NCBI GenBank assembly: GCA_963555775.3
Contig: CAUVWY020000004.1
Coordinates: 124,001 to 188,000 of the forward strand
DNA from: JAJEDW01 sp963555775
GTDB lineage: Bacteria > Acidobacteriota > Terriglobia > 20CM-2-55-15
Direction: 5' to 3'
Length of the DNA: 64,000 nucleotides
Shown here: positions 9,400 through 18,659 of the stretch, in pieces
How positions within the stretch are numbered: the stretch's first letter is position 1
Layout: every line of letters begins with the position of its first letter
The notes under the pieces: model-generated
Seen by the model: only the letters and a program-made list of their open reading frames with translations
The model's database searches: none
What the model was told of the DNA's origin: nothing
Made by a program: the position numbers and the translations under genes

Positions 9400-9890
9400 G
9401 TCCACGCGCAAGACAAAGAGGCCTGCCCCTGGCGCGCTTGATCCGGCGTGACCGGCGTGAGGAACACGCCTGAGAACACGCCGCTACGCGCTCGACGCGA
9501 CCGGCGCCAGGAAAGCGCCTGAGAACGCGCCGGAGAACGCGGGCATCTTGCCCGCACAGTGATCGCATCAACTTCCAGGGCACGCGCCCTGCAGGCTCAA
9601 TATTCAACGTTCAGGAACCCCTTTGCGGGCAGGATGCCCGCGTTCCCAGGGCGCGCTGCTGCGCGCAAGAAAAGACGCCTGCCCGGGGTGCTGGAAATAG
9701 CTTGCGCATTTGGAAGGCGGAAGGGCACACACCCCACACCGTCCGCACCATCTTCCAATTCAGAAAGAAACGTCACAGGTTCTCACGCGCGCTTGATCCG
9801 GCGTGACCGGCGTGAGGAACACGCCTGAGAACACGCCGCTACGCGCTCGGCGCGACCGGCGCCACGAAAGCGCCTGAGCACGCGCCGGAT
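9400..9890. repeat. Dispersed intergenic repeat block A
   Basis: The 537 bp between actD and the next gene hold no convincing gene. Two 92-bp direct copies sit at 9432-9523 and 9787-9878, differing at very few positions. Imperfect palindromes of the GCGGGCA...TGCCCGC type lie near 9538-9555 and 9624-9641. Near 9750-9775 the reverse complement of a module shared with the blocks at 21.0 and 34.1 kb is present (CCGCACCATCTTCCAATTCA). The block is arranged like REP/MITE-type intergenic repeats and lacks the regular spacers of a CRISPR array. Confidence 0.75.
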
Positions 9891-9923
9891 CCCCGCGTAC
9901 CTCCGTGCAAATCTATTGAAAAT

Positions 9924-11033
9924 CTATTGAAAGGGGATGCCGATTGGCGTGCCGGCGTCCACCGGTAGCGAGCGCTCGCCCACGGCCGCGTTCAGGAGTA
10001 GTCTGATTTCCTGAACGGTCGGGTCTCCGGCGCCGAGCACGGGCTCCAGAAGTGCCAGCGCCCGCCGGTACATCCGCCGGGCTTCGGTGAAATTGGCTTG
10101 TGCGTGATACGCGCGTCCCAGATTGACCATCCTCGGCGCGAGCGTGGCGTCGTCGGTTGCGCCGGCCCGTTCCATGATTGCCAACGATTGAAGGAACAGC
10201 GGTTGGGCTCTGGCGTGATCGTTCTGTCCCTGGTAAAGCAGCGCCAGGTTGTTCAGGACGACGCCGACATTGGGATGCTCGCGGCCCAGGGCGCGTTCGA
10301 GGGTAGCGAGCGAACGCAGGTACAGGGGTTCAGCCTCTCCAAATCGTTCGCGCATTCGATGGACCTCGGCGAGGTTGTTCAGAGTTTCTCCGACGACGGC
10401 GTGATCGCTTCCCAGTTTCGCGGTCCGGATGTCCAATACCCGGTTGAAAATGGAAACCGCTTCCTCGTACCGATTCAGGAAGTTGTGAAGACTGGCCAGT
10501 TCGGACAGAGTTTGCGCCAGCCGCAGATCGGTCATTCCGAATTCCTCGGCCTCCCGGATCGCCGCGGTGAGAAACCCTTCGGCCTCCGGATAGGCCTCCC
10601 GATCGAATGCCTCCAGGGCTTGGCGCCGTTGCTCCATCCAACGTTCTTCCTGGGCCGAAACGAGGTGAAAGATGAGGAACGCGCCGTCGATCGGGATGGT
10701 TGCGCTCGTTTCGCCCGGGGCGAGGCCCGCCAGCGCATTCCTGAATTCCGGCCTCAGGTCTGCCGCGGGAATCGGACCGTAAGATCCTCCACTGGGGGCG
10801 GATGGATCGATCGAATACAGACCGGCCAGTTCATCGAAAGCGCCGCCCCTGGAAATTTGATCCTGCAGCACGGCGGCATCGGCTTCGGTCGCCACCGCGA
10901 TCATGCGGAATCGAATTCCGCCGGTCTGCGAGAACCCTGCCGTTGAAATGAGCAGGATGCCGCACGCGATCGAAAAAATCGGATTCCGGGCCAAGCGGGA
11001 GATCACGCCGCGGTCTGGACCTGTATCGTTCAT
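9924..11033 (-). CDS. Parvulin-like domain fused to TPR repeats
   Basis: A 369-residue exported or membrane-anchored protein. A hydrophobic segment at residues 18-36 serves as signal or anchor. Residues about 42-130 resemble a PpiC/parvulin peptidyl-prolyl isomerase domain (GGAFDELAGLYSIDPSA...GGSYGPI...LRPEFRNALAGLAPGETS). From about 140 onward come tetratricopeptide repeats of the kinesin-light-chain type (ETLNNLAEVHRMRERFGEAE, VVLNNLALLYQGQNDHARAQ). A role as a periplasmic folding or scaffold protein is an inference. The parvulin active-site residues cannot be confirmed by eye. It is a single gene, 133 bp from its upstream neighbour. Confidence 0.7.
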   Translation of the reverse strand: MNDTGPDRGVISRLARNPIFSIACGILLISTAGFSQTGGIRFRMIAVATEADAAVLQDQISRGGAFDELAGLYSIDPSAPSGGSYGPIPAADLRPEFRNALAGLAPGETSATIPIDGAFLIFHLVSAQEERWMEQRRQALEAFDREAYPEAEGFLTAAIREAEEFGMTDLRLAQTLSELASLHNFLNRYEEAVSIFNRVLDIRTAKLGSDHAVVGETLNNLAEVHRMRERFGEAEPLYLRSLATLERALGREHPNVGVVLNNLALLYQGQNDHARAQPLFLQSLAIMERAGATDDATLAPRMVNLGRAYHAQANFTEARRMYRRALALLEPVLGAGDPTVQEIRLLLNAAVGERSLPVDAGTPIGIPFQ

Positions 11034-11166
11034 GCGTCCCTAAAGCTTATCGGAGCTTGGGAGCAGGGGTCAACGGGGAGATTGTTCGATGGCGCCGATT
11101 CGAAGCCGTCGATGAAGTGAAACGACGCCGGGTATCCCCCATCGTTCCACAAGGGAGCGATCCCTG

Positions 11167-13128
11167 CTATTCCGGCTCCGCGGGCGGTACGCCGGGCAGC
11201 GGCAGAGTCAGCGCGAGCAGTCGGGACGGACCCTGCGGCGTGTCTGGGCCGCCTCCGCGAGCGCCTCCGCGAGCCCCGCCCCGGCCACGGCCTCCCGGAG
11301 GGGCCGGAGGGCCGCCAGCCACCATGACGTACTGCGTTCCGTCGATCATGAACGTCATCGGGGGGCCCATCTGCGAAAGGCCCGTCGGCAAATCGAGCAG
11401 CGTTTCGCCGGTATCGGCGCTGAACGCCATGAGTCGCGTGTTGACGCTCGAGAACACCAGGTTTCCACCCGTCGCCAACGTGCCGCCCTGGTTGAATCCA
11501 GCGGCGCCGCCCGGCGCACGCCAGCGCTCGGTCTGCGTTGCCGGGTCCCATGCTGAAATCATGCTGCCGCGACCGGTGCGGCCGATCGTCGGCAAAGCGG
11601 GTGGGGGAGGCGGAGGCTCGGGCGCCGGTTCGGCATCGGCGTCCGCTCCATCGGCGTCGGCTCCATCGGCGTCCTCGTCGTCCGGATCCAGGCCTGGCGC
11701 CGGGGCCCCGCGTCCACGGCCTCTTCCGCGGCCGGTTGACATTCCCATGTTCATTCGGCCACGGCCGGTGGGACCGATGTCGGTTGGGACCAGTTCAAAG
11801 TCGAGATCCGCAGCGTAATTGTATCCACCGCCGATTTGACTCGGAATGTATACCAGGCCGGTGTTCGGGTTGTATGACCAGGGGGGCCAGACGTGGCCGC
11901 CACCCGGCCCCGGCATCACCCTGATGCTTTCGCCCGCGTAACGGGCCTCGGGATTGATTGTCGGGCGTCCGGTCCGAAGATTGATACCTGAAGCCCAGCT
12001 AACGGTGACCCATGGCTCGGCGGAAAGCAATTCGCCGGTGAGTCGATCGATAACGTAGAAAAATCCGTTCTTGGGCGCATGCATGAGGACCTGCCGTTCG
12101 CGCCCGTCGATTTCGATGTCCGTCAGCATGATGTCGGCAACGGAATCGTAATCCCAGTCGTCGCCCGGAGTGGCCTGGTAGTACCAGACCAATCTCCCGG
12201 TGGCGCCCCGAACGGCGAGAATCGTGTTGGTGAAGAGGTTGTCGCCCGCGCCGCGCAGGGCTGAAGACCATGGCTCTGGCTGGCCGGTTCCGACGTAAAC
12301 GATGTCGGCATCCGGATCGTATGCCATGCCGTTCCAGACGGGCGCTCCGCCGCCGATTTCCCACCACTCGCCTTCCCAGGTCGCGGCGGCTTCTTCGAGC
12401 CCGTCATTTTCGAAGGGCAGCGACGGGTCGCCGGGAACCGTATAGAAGCGCCATGCCCGTTCGCCCGTGTTGACATCGTATGCGTCGAAGAATCCGCGAA
12501 CGCCGTACTCCCCGCCGCTGACACCGATAATGACCCTGCCGCCCTTGATCACGCGGGGCGCCATCGTGATGGTATATGCCATGTTGTCGGGAGAGACGCG
12601 AGCATCCCACAATACTTCACCCGTCGCGGCTTCGAGTGCCCGGAGTCTCCCGTCGACGACGGGAGCGATGACCTTGCCTTCGTAAAGCGCGAGTCCGCGA
12701 TTCACGACGCCGCAACAGATTCGCGATTGCCAGATCTCCTGGTCGACTTCGGGGTCCCGACGCCAGATTTCCTCTCCCGTGCGCGTATCGACGGCATAGA
12801 CCACGCTCCACGGGGCGATGCTGTACAGGACACCGTCGTGTACGAGATGCGTCGATTCCTGCCGGTTCTGCGGATTGCCTTGAGCGGCCGGAATTTCGTA
12901 TTCCCAACCCAGTCCGAGTTGGCCGACATTCGTGTCGTTGATCTGGGTGAGCGGGCTGTAACGTTGCTCGGACCAGTTCACGTTGTAGCTGATCCACTCT
13001 TCGCCGTTTATGCCGGCGTTCTCCAGGGCAGCGTCGTTCACTACACCGGTTTGCTGTCCGATAACAAGCCAGGAACTCGTCAGAAAAGCCGCGGTCGCGC
13101 CAAGCAGCACAATGTTTCGTCGGTGCAT
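11167..13128 (-). CDS. Exported PQQ-dependent alcohol dehydrogenase
   Basis: A 653-residue quinoprotein with a signal peptide (about residues 1-25). Several tryptophan-docking propeller repeats are visible (VYAVDTRTGEEIW, LRALEAATGEVLW). The vicinal ICC near residue 138 matches the disulphide ring that contacts PQQ in methanol and ethanol dehydrogenases, and DDWDYDS near 315 contains the expected catalytic Asp region. No C-terminal cytochrome c domain is present. Residues about 455-513 are instead a low-complexity Arg-Gly, Asp-Ala and Pro-rich insertion between propeller blades, and the C-terminus is again Gly-rich. A second PQQ gene lies 118 bp upstream on the same strand. The substrate cannot be told from sequence. 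Confidence 0.8.
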   Translation of the reverse strand: MHRRNIVLLGATAAFLTSSWLVIGQQTGVVNDAALENAGINGEEWISYNVNWSEQRYSPLTQINDTNVGQLGLGWEYEIPAAQGNPQNRQESTHLVHDGVLYSIAPWSVVYAVDTRTGEEIWRRDPEVDQEIWQSRICCGVVNRGLALYEGKVIAPVVDGRLRALEAATGEVLWDARVSPDNMAYTITMAPRVIKGGRVIIGVSGGEYGVRGFFDAYDVNTGERAWRFYTVPGDPSLPFENDGLEEAAATWEGEWWEIGGGAPVWNGMAYDPDADIVYVGTGQPEPWSSALRGAGDNLFTNTILAVRGATGRLVWYYQATPGDDWDYDSVADIMLTDIEIDGRERQVLMHAPKNGFFYVIDRLTGELLSAEPWVTVSWASGINLRTGRPTINPEARYAGESIRVMPGPGGGHVWPPWSYNPNTGLVYIPSQIGGGYNYAADLDFELVPTDIGPTGRGRMNMGMSTGRGRGRGRGAPAPGLDPDDEDADGADADGADADAEPAPEPPPPPPALPTIGRTGRGSMISAWDPATQTERWRAPGGAAGFNQGGTLATGGNLVFSSVNTRLMAFSADTGETLLDLPTGLSQMGPPMTFMIDGTQYVMVAGGPPAPPGGRGRGGARGGARGGGPDTPQGPSRLLALTLPLPGVPPAEPE

Positions 13129-13246
13129 CGATAATTTCCTCGATCTAATGGGTCATCGGTCATTTATTGAAAAAAACAATGCGTTCAAACAATCGGGAAC
13201 CCCGGACGCATCCGTCGGGCCAAGATGTCGGCGGCATTGCGGTCTG

Positions 13247-15154
13247 TCATGGCAACGCGAAGGTGACCACCGTATCGGATGCCGTGATCGTAACGTACTG
13301 CTTGCCGTCGCGGGCGCGGTAGGTGACCGGTACCGCGTTTCCCATACGCTCAAGTTGTCCGGCCCACAACTCTTCGCCCGTACGCGCGTCGAACGCCCGG
13401 AATCGCGCATCGGTCGCCGCGCCGATAAACACGAGATTGCCGGCCGTCACAATCGGCCCGGCACTCCCCGACCCGCCGGAGTCCCGTTTTCCTTCCGGCA
13501 GGGCATCGTTGGTGCCCAGCGTGGTCTGCCAGACGATGTCTCCCGTGTTGGCATCCACGGCCGTCAGCCGCGCCCACGGCGGCTTGTAACACGGGACGTT
13601 GCGCTCCCTGCCATCGGCATCGGCGATGGGCGCCGCGAACGCGCCGACAGTGCCGCTGGCCCGGTCGTAACGGACGCTGCCGTCGTCGTTCTCGCCGCGA
13701 ACTTCGATCCAACCGGTCAACGGATTGTCCTTGGTCTGGACGAAGACGTGCCCGGTCGCGGGATCCGAGGCCAGGCCGCCCCAACTGGCTCCGCCGCTCG
13801 CTCCGGGAAAGGCGATGGTCACTCGCGGGCGGTCGCCCTCTTCGTGAAACAGCCAGGGCGTGAACGGACCGGCGTTATGGAAAACGTCCCGGTCCCAGAG
13901 TGCCTGGCAGGCGGCGGCATGTTCGGGCGTCGTATCTTGGGCGGTGACGACATCGTCTGGGCCCAGACTCATTCGGGCAAGCGGGGGCGGCTTTACGGGG
14001 AACGGTTGCGTGGGGGAATACCACTCGTCCGGCACGGCGCCGGCCGGCACCGGACGCTCTTCAACGCCGAACAGGGGCTCACCGGTGACGCGGTTCAGTA
14101 TGAACATCCATCCCGTTTTCCCGATCGCGGCCAATGCCGGAATCTCAAGTCCGTCAACGGTCACATCCACAAGCGTGGGGGCGGCAGGGAAGTCGTAATC
14201 CCAGAGGTCGTGGTGCACGGTCTGGAAGTGCCATACGTATTCGCCGGACCGGACATTGAGCGCAACCACGGAGTTGCTGAACAGATTGGCGCCGGGCCGG
14301 TCTCCGCCGTAGTAATTCGCCGCGGCCGAGCCGAACGTCATGTAGACCAGTTCGCGCTCTTCATCGACCGTCATGTGCCAACCCCAGACGTTGGTCCCCG
14401 TTCGATCCCGCCAGCCGTCATTGAGCCAGGTTTCGTTGCCGGGTTGCCCGGGCGCCGGCACCGATTGGAATTCCCAGAGCTTTTCTCCTGTTCGGGCGTC
14501 GAACGCGCGGGTGTTGCCCGCTGGACCGCCGGGGAGTTCTCCGGTGTTGGCGCCCACGACGATCACGTTGTCGAATATCGTTGGGACGCCGTTGTAGGCG
14601 ACCGTCATGTCGATGGCGCCATCGTCGCCGAAGCCGGTCGACGATTCGCCGGTGATGGCATTGACGGCGATCAGGTTTCGTCCCTGTGTCACGAAAATGC
14701 GCGAGGGATGCGTCGCGTCCCCAGGCCAGAACGACACGCCGCGAGGTGACGATCCTCCGTCCTCGACGTCGTAGCTCCAGATTTCTTCTCCGGTCTCGGG
14801 CGCCAGTGCGACCACGCGGGTCTGCGTCGAGATGTACATGTTGCCATCGACGACGAGCGGTACGACTTCGGCGGCCCCTCCCGCGGTGGCGAAGCGAAAG
14901 TCGCCTGGCTGGAGACGATAGGACCACACCTGCCTGAGTCGGTCGACGTTTCCGGTGTCGATGTCGGCAAGGGGGGAGTACCGCGTGCCGGCCGAGTCGC
15001 GATTGTGCATTGGCCAGTCCGCGGCGGAGTCCTGTGCCCGGAGCAGCGGCGCCGCGAGGCCGACCGAGCAAAACGCGGCGACACCGATTGCGGTGGCCAA
15101 GCGCATGAAATCGGGACAACGAGCCAATGACCGCATCCGATTCAACCCACGCAT
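13247..15154 (-). CDS. PQQ-binding glucose-dehydrogenase-like quinoprotein
   Basis: A 635-residue eight-bladed propeller quinoprotein, related to membrane-bound glucose/polyol dehydrogenases but without their transmembrane N-terminal region. DWPMHNRDSAGTRYSPLADI is the standard opening, HHDLWDYDFPAAPTLVDV carries the conserved WDYD, and the final blade ends in RDGKQYVTITASDTVV. I chose ATG 15154 over in-frame starts up to 15220 because AGAGAGG lies 7 nt upstream. The N-terminus (MRLATAIGVAAFCSVG...) acts as a signal sequence ending LRAQ. It lacks cytochrome domains, so it must pass electrons to a separate carrier. It is probably cotranscribed with the PQQ gene at 11167-13128. Confidence 0.75.
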   Translation of the reverse strand: MRGLNRMRSLARCPDFMRLATAIGVAAFCSVGLAAPLLRAQDSAADWPMHNRDSAGTRYSPLADIDTGNVDRLRQVWSYRLQPGDFRFATAGGAAEVVPLVVDGNMYISTQTRVVALAPETGEEIWSYDVEDGGSSPRGVSFWPGDATHPSRIFVTQGRNLIAVNAITGESSTGFGDDGAIDMTVAYNGVPTIFDNVIVVGANTGELPGGPAGNTRAFDARTGEKLWEFQSVPAPGQPGNETWLNDGWRDRTGTNVWGWHMTVDEERELVYMTFGSAAANYYGGDRPGANLFSNSVVALNVRSGEYVWHFQTVHHDLWDYDFPAAPTLVDVTVDGLEIPALAAIGKTGWMFILNRVTGEPLFGVEERPVPAGAVPDEWYSPTQPFPVKPPPLARMSLGPDDVVTAQDTTPEHAAACQALWDRDVFHNAGPFTPWLFHEEGDRPRVTIAFPGASGGASWGGLASDPATGHVFVQTKDNPLTGWIEVRGENDDGSVRYDRASGTVGAFAAPIADADGRERNVPCYKPPWARLTAVDANTGDIVWQTTLGTNDALPEGKRDSGGSGSAGPIVTAGNLVFIGAATDARFRAFDARTGEELWAGQLERMGNAVPVTYRARDGKQYVTITASDTVVTFALP

Positions 15155-15315
15155 CCGGGAACCTCTCTGAGTCCCTGAATTATGTTCAACGGCCATCCGT
15201 GCGCCTAGAAAATTCCTCATTCACGCATGGGGGGATGGTCAGAAAGCGTCCGGGTTTCCACCCGATTTCCGAGATCTGTTGTCAGGGGGCGAACCCGAAA
15301 CCGATTCCGCGGGTT

Positions 15316-16635
15316 TCATTGCGAGGCATCCGAGTGTCGAAGGCGCTTTGCGATGGCCCGGGCATCGTCGATCGTCGGTCCCGTATCGATCCACACCCGG
15401 TTTCCGGCCAGGAAGGTCGCGGCCACGTTTCCGCGGCCGGCCGAGTAGACGATCGTTTCGACCGGGTCGTAGACGGGGTTCAGCCCGGGACCGGTCAGAT
15501 CGACAACGATAAAGTCGGCAAGCTTCCCGGCTTCGATGCTGCCCAATTGGTCCTCGAGGCCAAGACATCGGGCCCCACCGAGCGTCGCCATTTCGAGGGC
15601 GTCGCGGGCTGTCAACTCCCGGGGATTTCGGGCACGTGAACGCTGCAGGTACACGGCCAGGCGCATTTCCTCGAACATGTCGACGTTGTTGTTGCTGGCC
15701 ACGCTGTCGGTTCCCAGCCCGACGGGCACTCCGGCGTCCAGGAACTCCCGTACCGGTGCGATGGCATGTCCCAGCTTCAGGTTGGACTTCGGGCAGTGCA
15801 CGACTCCGGCGCCCACTTCGGCAAGCCGTCCGATCTCGATCGTTTCGGCGTGAATCGCATGAATGGCCAGGGTTTGTGCCCCAAGGACGCCCAATTCGTC
15901 GAGGTAGCCCAAGGGGCCCATCCCGCGAGCCGTGACTGGAATGCCGCGGCTCTTCCAGTTGTCGGCGAACGGGCCGTCGCCGTCGCGTACAAAGCGGACC
16001 TCGTCATCGGATTCGGCGATGTGGACGGCGACCCGCAGTCGTTCGGATTTGGCAAGATCGCGAACGCGGGCATAGAGCCCGGGCGAAACCGTGTACGGGG
16101 CATGCGGAGACAATCCCACGCGGCGGAACGGCGTTTCATGCGCCCTGGCCCGGGTAACCTTCTCCTCGAGTTCGGCCATCGCCCCCGCGGCGCGCTCTTC
16201 ACCGGGACCGAAGACTTCCTGATAGGCGATCCCCCGCAGCCCGAGTTCGCGCATGATGTCCCAACCGGTGCCGATATCCATGACTTCGCCGATGGCGGTC
16301 ACGCCGGCCTGCAAGCATTCCATCGCGCCAAGACGCGCTGAAATCGCGAGATCGTCCACCGAGAGGGCCTCGTACTTGGTTTGCGTGAGCCGGCGGATCC
16401 ATTCGGGGAATGAAAGGTTCTCGAGAAAACCGCGAAGTACGGTCAGTTCAAGGTGGGTATGCGCGTTGACGAGTCCCGGGAGCAAGGCGCACCCGTCGAA
16501 CGATTCGTCAACGTCGGCCGCGCGGACGCGGGCGCCGTCAACGACCTCGACGAAATGCCCGTCTTCAACGATTACTGCCCCGTTTTCGATGGGCGGACCG
16601 GCCACTGGACATACCCAACTGGCTCGAACGATCAT
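15316..16635 (-). CDS. Chlorohydrolase/MTA-SAH-deaminase family amidohydrolase
   Basis: A cytoplasmic metal-dependent hydrolase (439 residues) of the TRZ/ATZ/MtaD type. The metal ligands are visible: HTH at 59-61, a later His in VAVHIAES, HAIHAETIEIGRL, and GTDSVASNNNVDMFEEMR containing the metal-binding Asp. The last segment resembles 5-methylthioadenosine/S-adenosylhomocysteine deaminases. Aminopyrimidine or other ring-amine substrates are equally possible. The true start is ATG 16635: it overlaps the stop of the MenC-like gene (ATGA), and sequence upstream of it in the same frame only shadows that gene. It is last of a three-gene unit with the MenC-like gene and mazG. Confidence 0.75.
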   Translation of the reverse strand: MIVRASWVCPVAGPPIENGAVIVEDGHFVEVVDGARVRAADVDESFDGCALLPGLVNAHTHLELTVLRGFLENLSFPEWIRRLTQTKYEALSVDDLAISARLGAMECLQAGVTAIGEVMDIGTGWDIMRELGLRGIAYQEVFGPGEERAAGAMAELEEKVTRARAHETPFRRVGLSPHAPYTVSPGLYARVRDLAKSERLRVAVHIAESDDEVRFVRDGDGPFADNWKSRGIPVTARGMGPLGYLDELGVLGAQTLAIHAIHAETIEIGRLAEVGAGVVHCPKSNLKLGHAIAPVREFLDAGVPVGLGTDSVASNNNVDMFEEMRLAVYLQRSRARNPRELTARDALEMATLGGARCLGLEDQLGSIEAGKLADFIVVDLTGPGLNPVYDPVETIVYSAGRGNVAATFLAGNRVWIDTGPTIDDARAIAKRLRHSDASQ

Positions 16636-17741
16636 GCGCCCAACGTTCGTTGTCGCGTGGTGAGGCTCTCGATCAGATCCTGTCGGACCCGGTATCCGAT
16701 CCCCGGCCCCGTGGGCGGAACAATCGTTCCGTCGGGCGTAACCGTGATTTCGGGATCGACGATGTCCTCGTTCCAGTAACGGCGGCTTGCGGACACGTCG
16801 CCCGGCAGTGAGAAGTTCTGGAGCGTCGACAGAGCGACGTTGTGGGCCCGTCCGATTCCCGATTCCAGCATCCCTCCACACCAGACGGGAATACCGCGCT
16901 CCATGCAGGTGTCGTGCACCCGGCGTGCTTCGCCGTGCCCCCCGACGCGGCCGAGCTTGAGATTCACGATTCGGCAGGCGCCAATCTGTATGGCTTTTCG
17001 CGCGTCCTGGGCGGAATGAATGGTTTCGTCCAGGCAAACCGGAGTGGATATGCGGGATTGCAGCGCGGCATGGTCGACCATGTCCTCCCAGTGAAACGGT
17101 TGCTCCAGCATCATGAGGTTGAAGGCATCCAGTTTTTTCAGACGATCGATGTCCGCCAGGGTATAGGCCGAGTTGGCGTCGGCCATCAACCGGATGCCGG
17201 GAAATGCGCTTCGCACCGCGCCGAGAACGTCGAGGTCCCACCCGGGTTTGATCTTGATCTTGACGCGCCGATACCCAGCGTCCAGTTCATGGCCAATCCT
17301 TTCGAGAAGCGCGTCGACGGACTTCTGGATGCCGATCGAGACTCCGCACGCCACCCAGGGGCGACTGCCGCCGAGGAGTTTCCACAGCGGGACGTTTTTC
17401 TGACGGGCTTCCAGATCCCACAGCGCGTTCTCCAACCCGGCCTTGGCCATGTTGTGGCCTCGAATCGGCTGGACTATCGGGCCCAATTCGGCGGCGGTTT
17501 CGAATTCGCGGCCCAGCGCCCACGGAACGATGAAATCGTTGAGGACGTGCCAGGCCGTATCGAAAGTCTCATGGCTGAAGAACGGCCCCTCGGCTGCTGT
17601 GACCTCGCCGTATCCGGACAGGCCGCCGTCGGATACGCGGACGATCGTCACGCGGCGTTCGCGGGTGACCCCGAAGCTGGTTTCGAACGGGTACCGCAGT
17701 TCCATCCGGAGCTGTCGAAGTTCCACTTCCCGGACTTTCAA
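16632..17741 (-). CDS. MenC class 2 / N-succinylamino-acid racemase family enolase
   Basis: A 369-residue enolase-superfamily protein. The K-x-K acid/base motif (VKIKIKPGW, near residue 163), the metal ligands at MADAN (Asp188), LEQPF (Glu213) and LDE (238-239), and GGMLESGIGRAHNVALSTL match o-succinylbenzoate synthase / N-succinylamino-acid racemase. I chose the TTG at 17741: the family N-terminus (K-V-R-E-V-E-L-R) begins exactly there, and GAGGGG lies 9 nt upstream inside the end of mazG. No other men genes are nearby, so a racemase role is as likely as menaquinone synthesis. It overlaps the downstream amidohydrolase by 4 bp. Confidence 0.8.
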   Translation of the reverse strand: MKVREVELRQLRMELRYPFETSFGVTRERRVTIVRVSDGGLSGYGEVTAAEGPFFSHETFDTAWHVLNDFIVPWALGREFETAAELGPIVQPIRGHNMAKAGLENALWDLEARQKNVPLWKLLGGSRPWVACGVSIGIQKSVDALLERIGHELDAGYRRVKIKIKPGWDLDVLGAVRSAFPGIRLMADANSAYTLADIDRLKKLDAFNLMMLEQPFHWEDMVDHAALQSRISTPVCLDETIHSAQDARKAIQIGACRIVNLKLGRVGGHGEARRVHDTCMERGIPVWCGGMLESGIGRAHNVALSTLQNFSLPGDVSASRRYWNEDIVDPEITVTPDGTIVPPTGPGIGYRVRQDLIESLTTRQRTLGA

Positions 17742-17748
17742 AACCGGA

Positions 17749-18561
17749 TTACCCCTCGTCCTTCTTGGCCGCCCGCCACTGGGTCTCCATCTGACCCAGG
17801 GTGGCATCCTCGATGGGCGTACCTTCTCGGGCGAGAGCGGATTCCACGAAACGAAAGCGTTTCTGAAACTTGCGGTTCGACTTTTTCAACGCCGATTCGC
17901 TGTCGACATCGAGAAAGCGGGCAATGTTGACGAGCACGAAGAACGCATCGCCGACTTCTTCCTCGATCTTCGCCTGGGACCGAACGTTTTCGGGTTCCGC
18001 GATCGCTTCGCGCAACTCGGTTACCTCTTCCTGGAGTTTTCCGAATACGTCCTCGATGTCCGCCCAGTCAAACCCGACGCGCGCCACCCGGGACGAGATC
18101 TTGTGCGCATGATGAAGGGCGGGCAGTTGCGGCGGAATGCCGTCCAGAACCGAGGCCGGACCATCCGGGATCCCTCCACGTTCCCGCTTTTCGAGTTTCT
18201 TGATCGCTTCCCAGTTGTCCAGGAGCCGAGCGGCATCGGGCGCGTCTTCGCCTCCGAAGACATGGGGATGCCGCCGGACCAGTTTCTCGCAGATTCGGTC
18301 GATCACGTCGTCGATTGCAAACCGGCCCGCCTCCTCGCCCAGCCGGGCGTGAAAAACGATGTGCAGCAGCAAATCGCCCAGTTCTTCGGCCAATCCGTCG
18401 TAGTCGCGATTGTCGACGGCTTCGAGAACCTCGTAAACCTCTTCGACGAGCATCGGTTTCAGCGTGTCCAGGTTCTGTTCCTTGTCCCATGGGCACCCGT
18501 TCGGCCCCCGGAGAGTGGCCATGATTTCTACCAGTCGCTCGAATTTGGCGCCGCTCGTCAT
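17749..18561 (-). CDS. mazG: Nucleoside triphosphate pyrophosphohydrolase MazG
   Basis: A cytoplasmic all-alpha NTP pyrophosphatase (270 residues) that removes non-canonical or surplus nucleoside triphosphates. LRGPNGCPWDKEQ and the EEVYEVLEA...EELGDLLLHIVFHA pattern are diagnostic, and a second MazG half follows with EEVTELREAI...EEEVGDAFFVLVN. ATG 18561 is used; a GTG at 18570 lies closer to the upstream GGAGG and is a fair alternative. It is the first gene of a minus-strand unit with the MenC-like gene 7 bp downstream. It is divergent from ribF, with the two starts about 100 bp apart. Confidence 0.9.
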   Translation of the reverse strand: MTSGAKFERLVEIMATLRGPNGCPWDKEQNLDTLKPMLVEEVYEVLEAVDNRDYDGLAEELGDLLLHIVFHARLGEEAGRFAIDDVIDRICEKLVRRHPHVFGGEDAPDAARLLDNWEAIKKLEKRERGGIPDGPASVLDGIPPQLPALHHAHKISSRVARVGFDWADIEDVFGKLQEEVTELREAIAEPENVRSQAKIEEEVGDAFFVLVNIARFLDVDSESALKKSNRKFQKRFRFVESALAREGTPIEDATLGQMETQWRAAKKDEG

Positions 18562-18659
18562 GTCGTTCACCGATCCTCCACTAACCGGAAAATTGGTTAT
18601 TATAGCTGCTTGTCCCGATGCCATTGGCGACGCCTGAGCGTCCGGGCGAATCGAATACC

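Noticed and set aside
9432..9878. Possible CRISPR array in repeat block A
   Set aside because: Repeats are 92 bp and only two, spacing is irregular, there are no cas genes, and the modules recur elsewhere in mixed order.
16636..17241. N-terminal extension of the amidohydrolase into the MenC-like gene
   Set aside because: The extra 202 codons only shadow the MenC-like gene in another frame; ATG 16635 gives the normal family N-terminus and an ATGA overlap.
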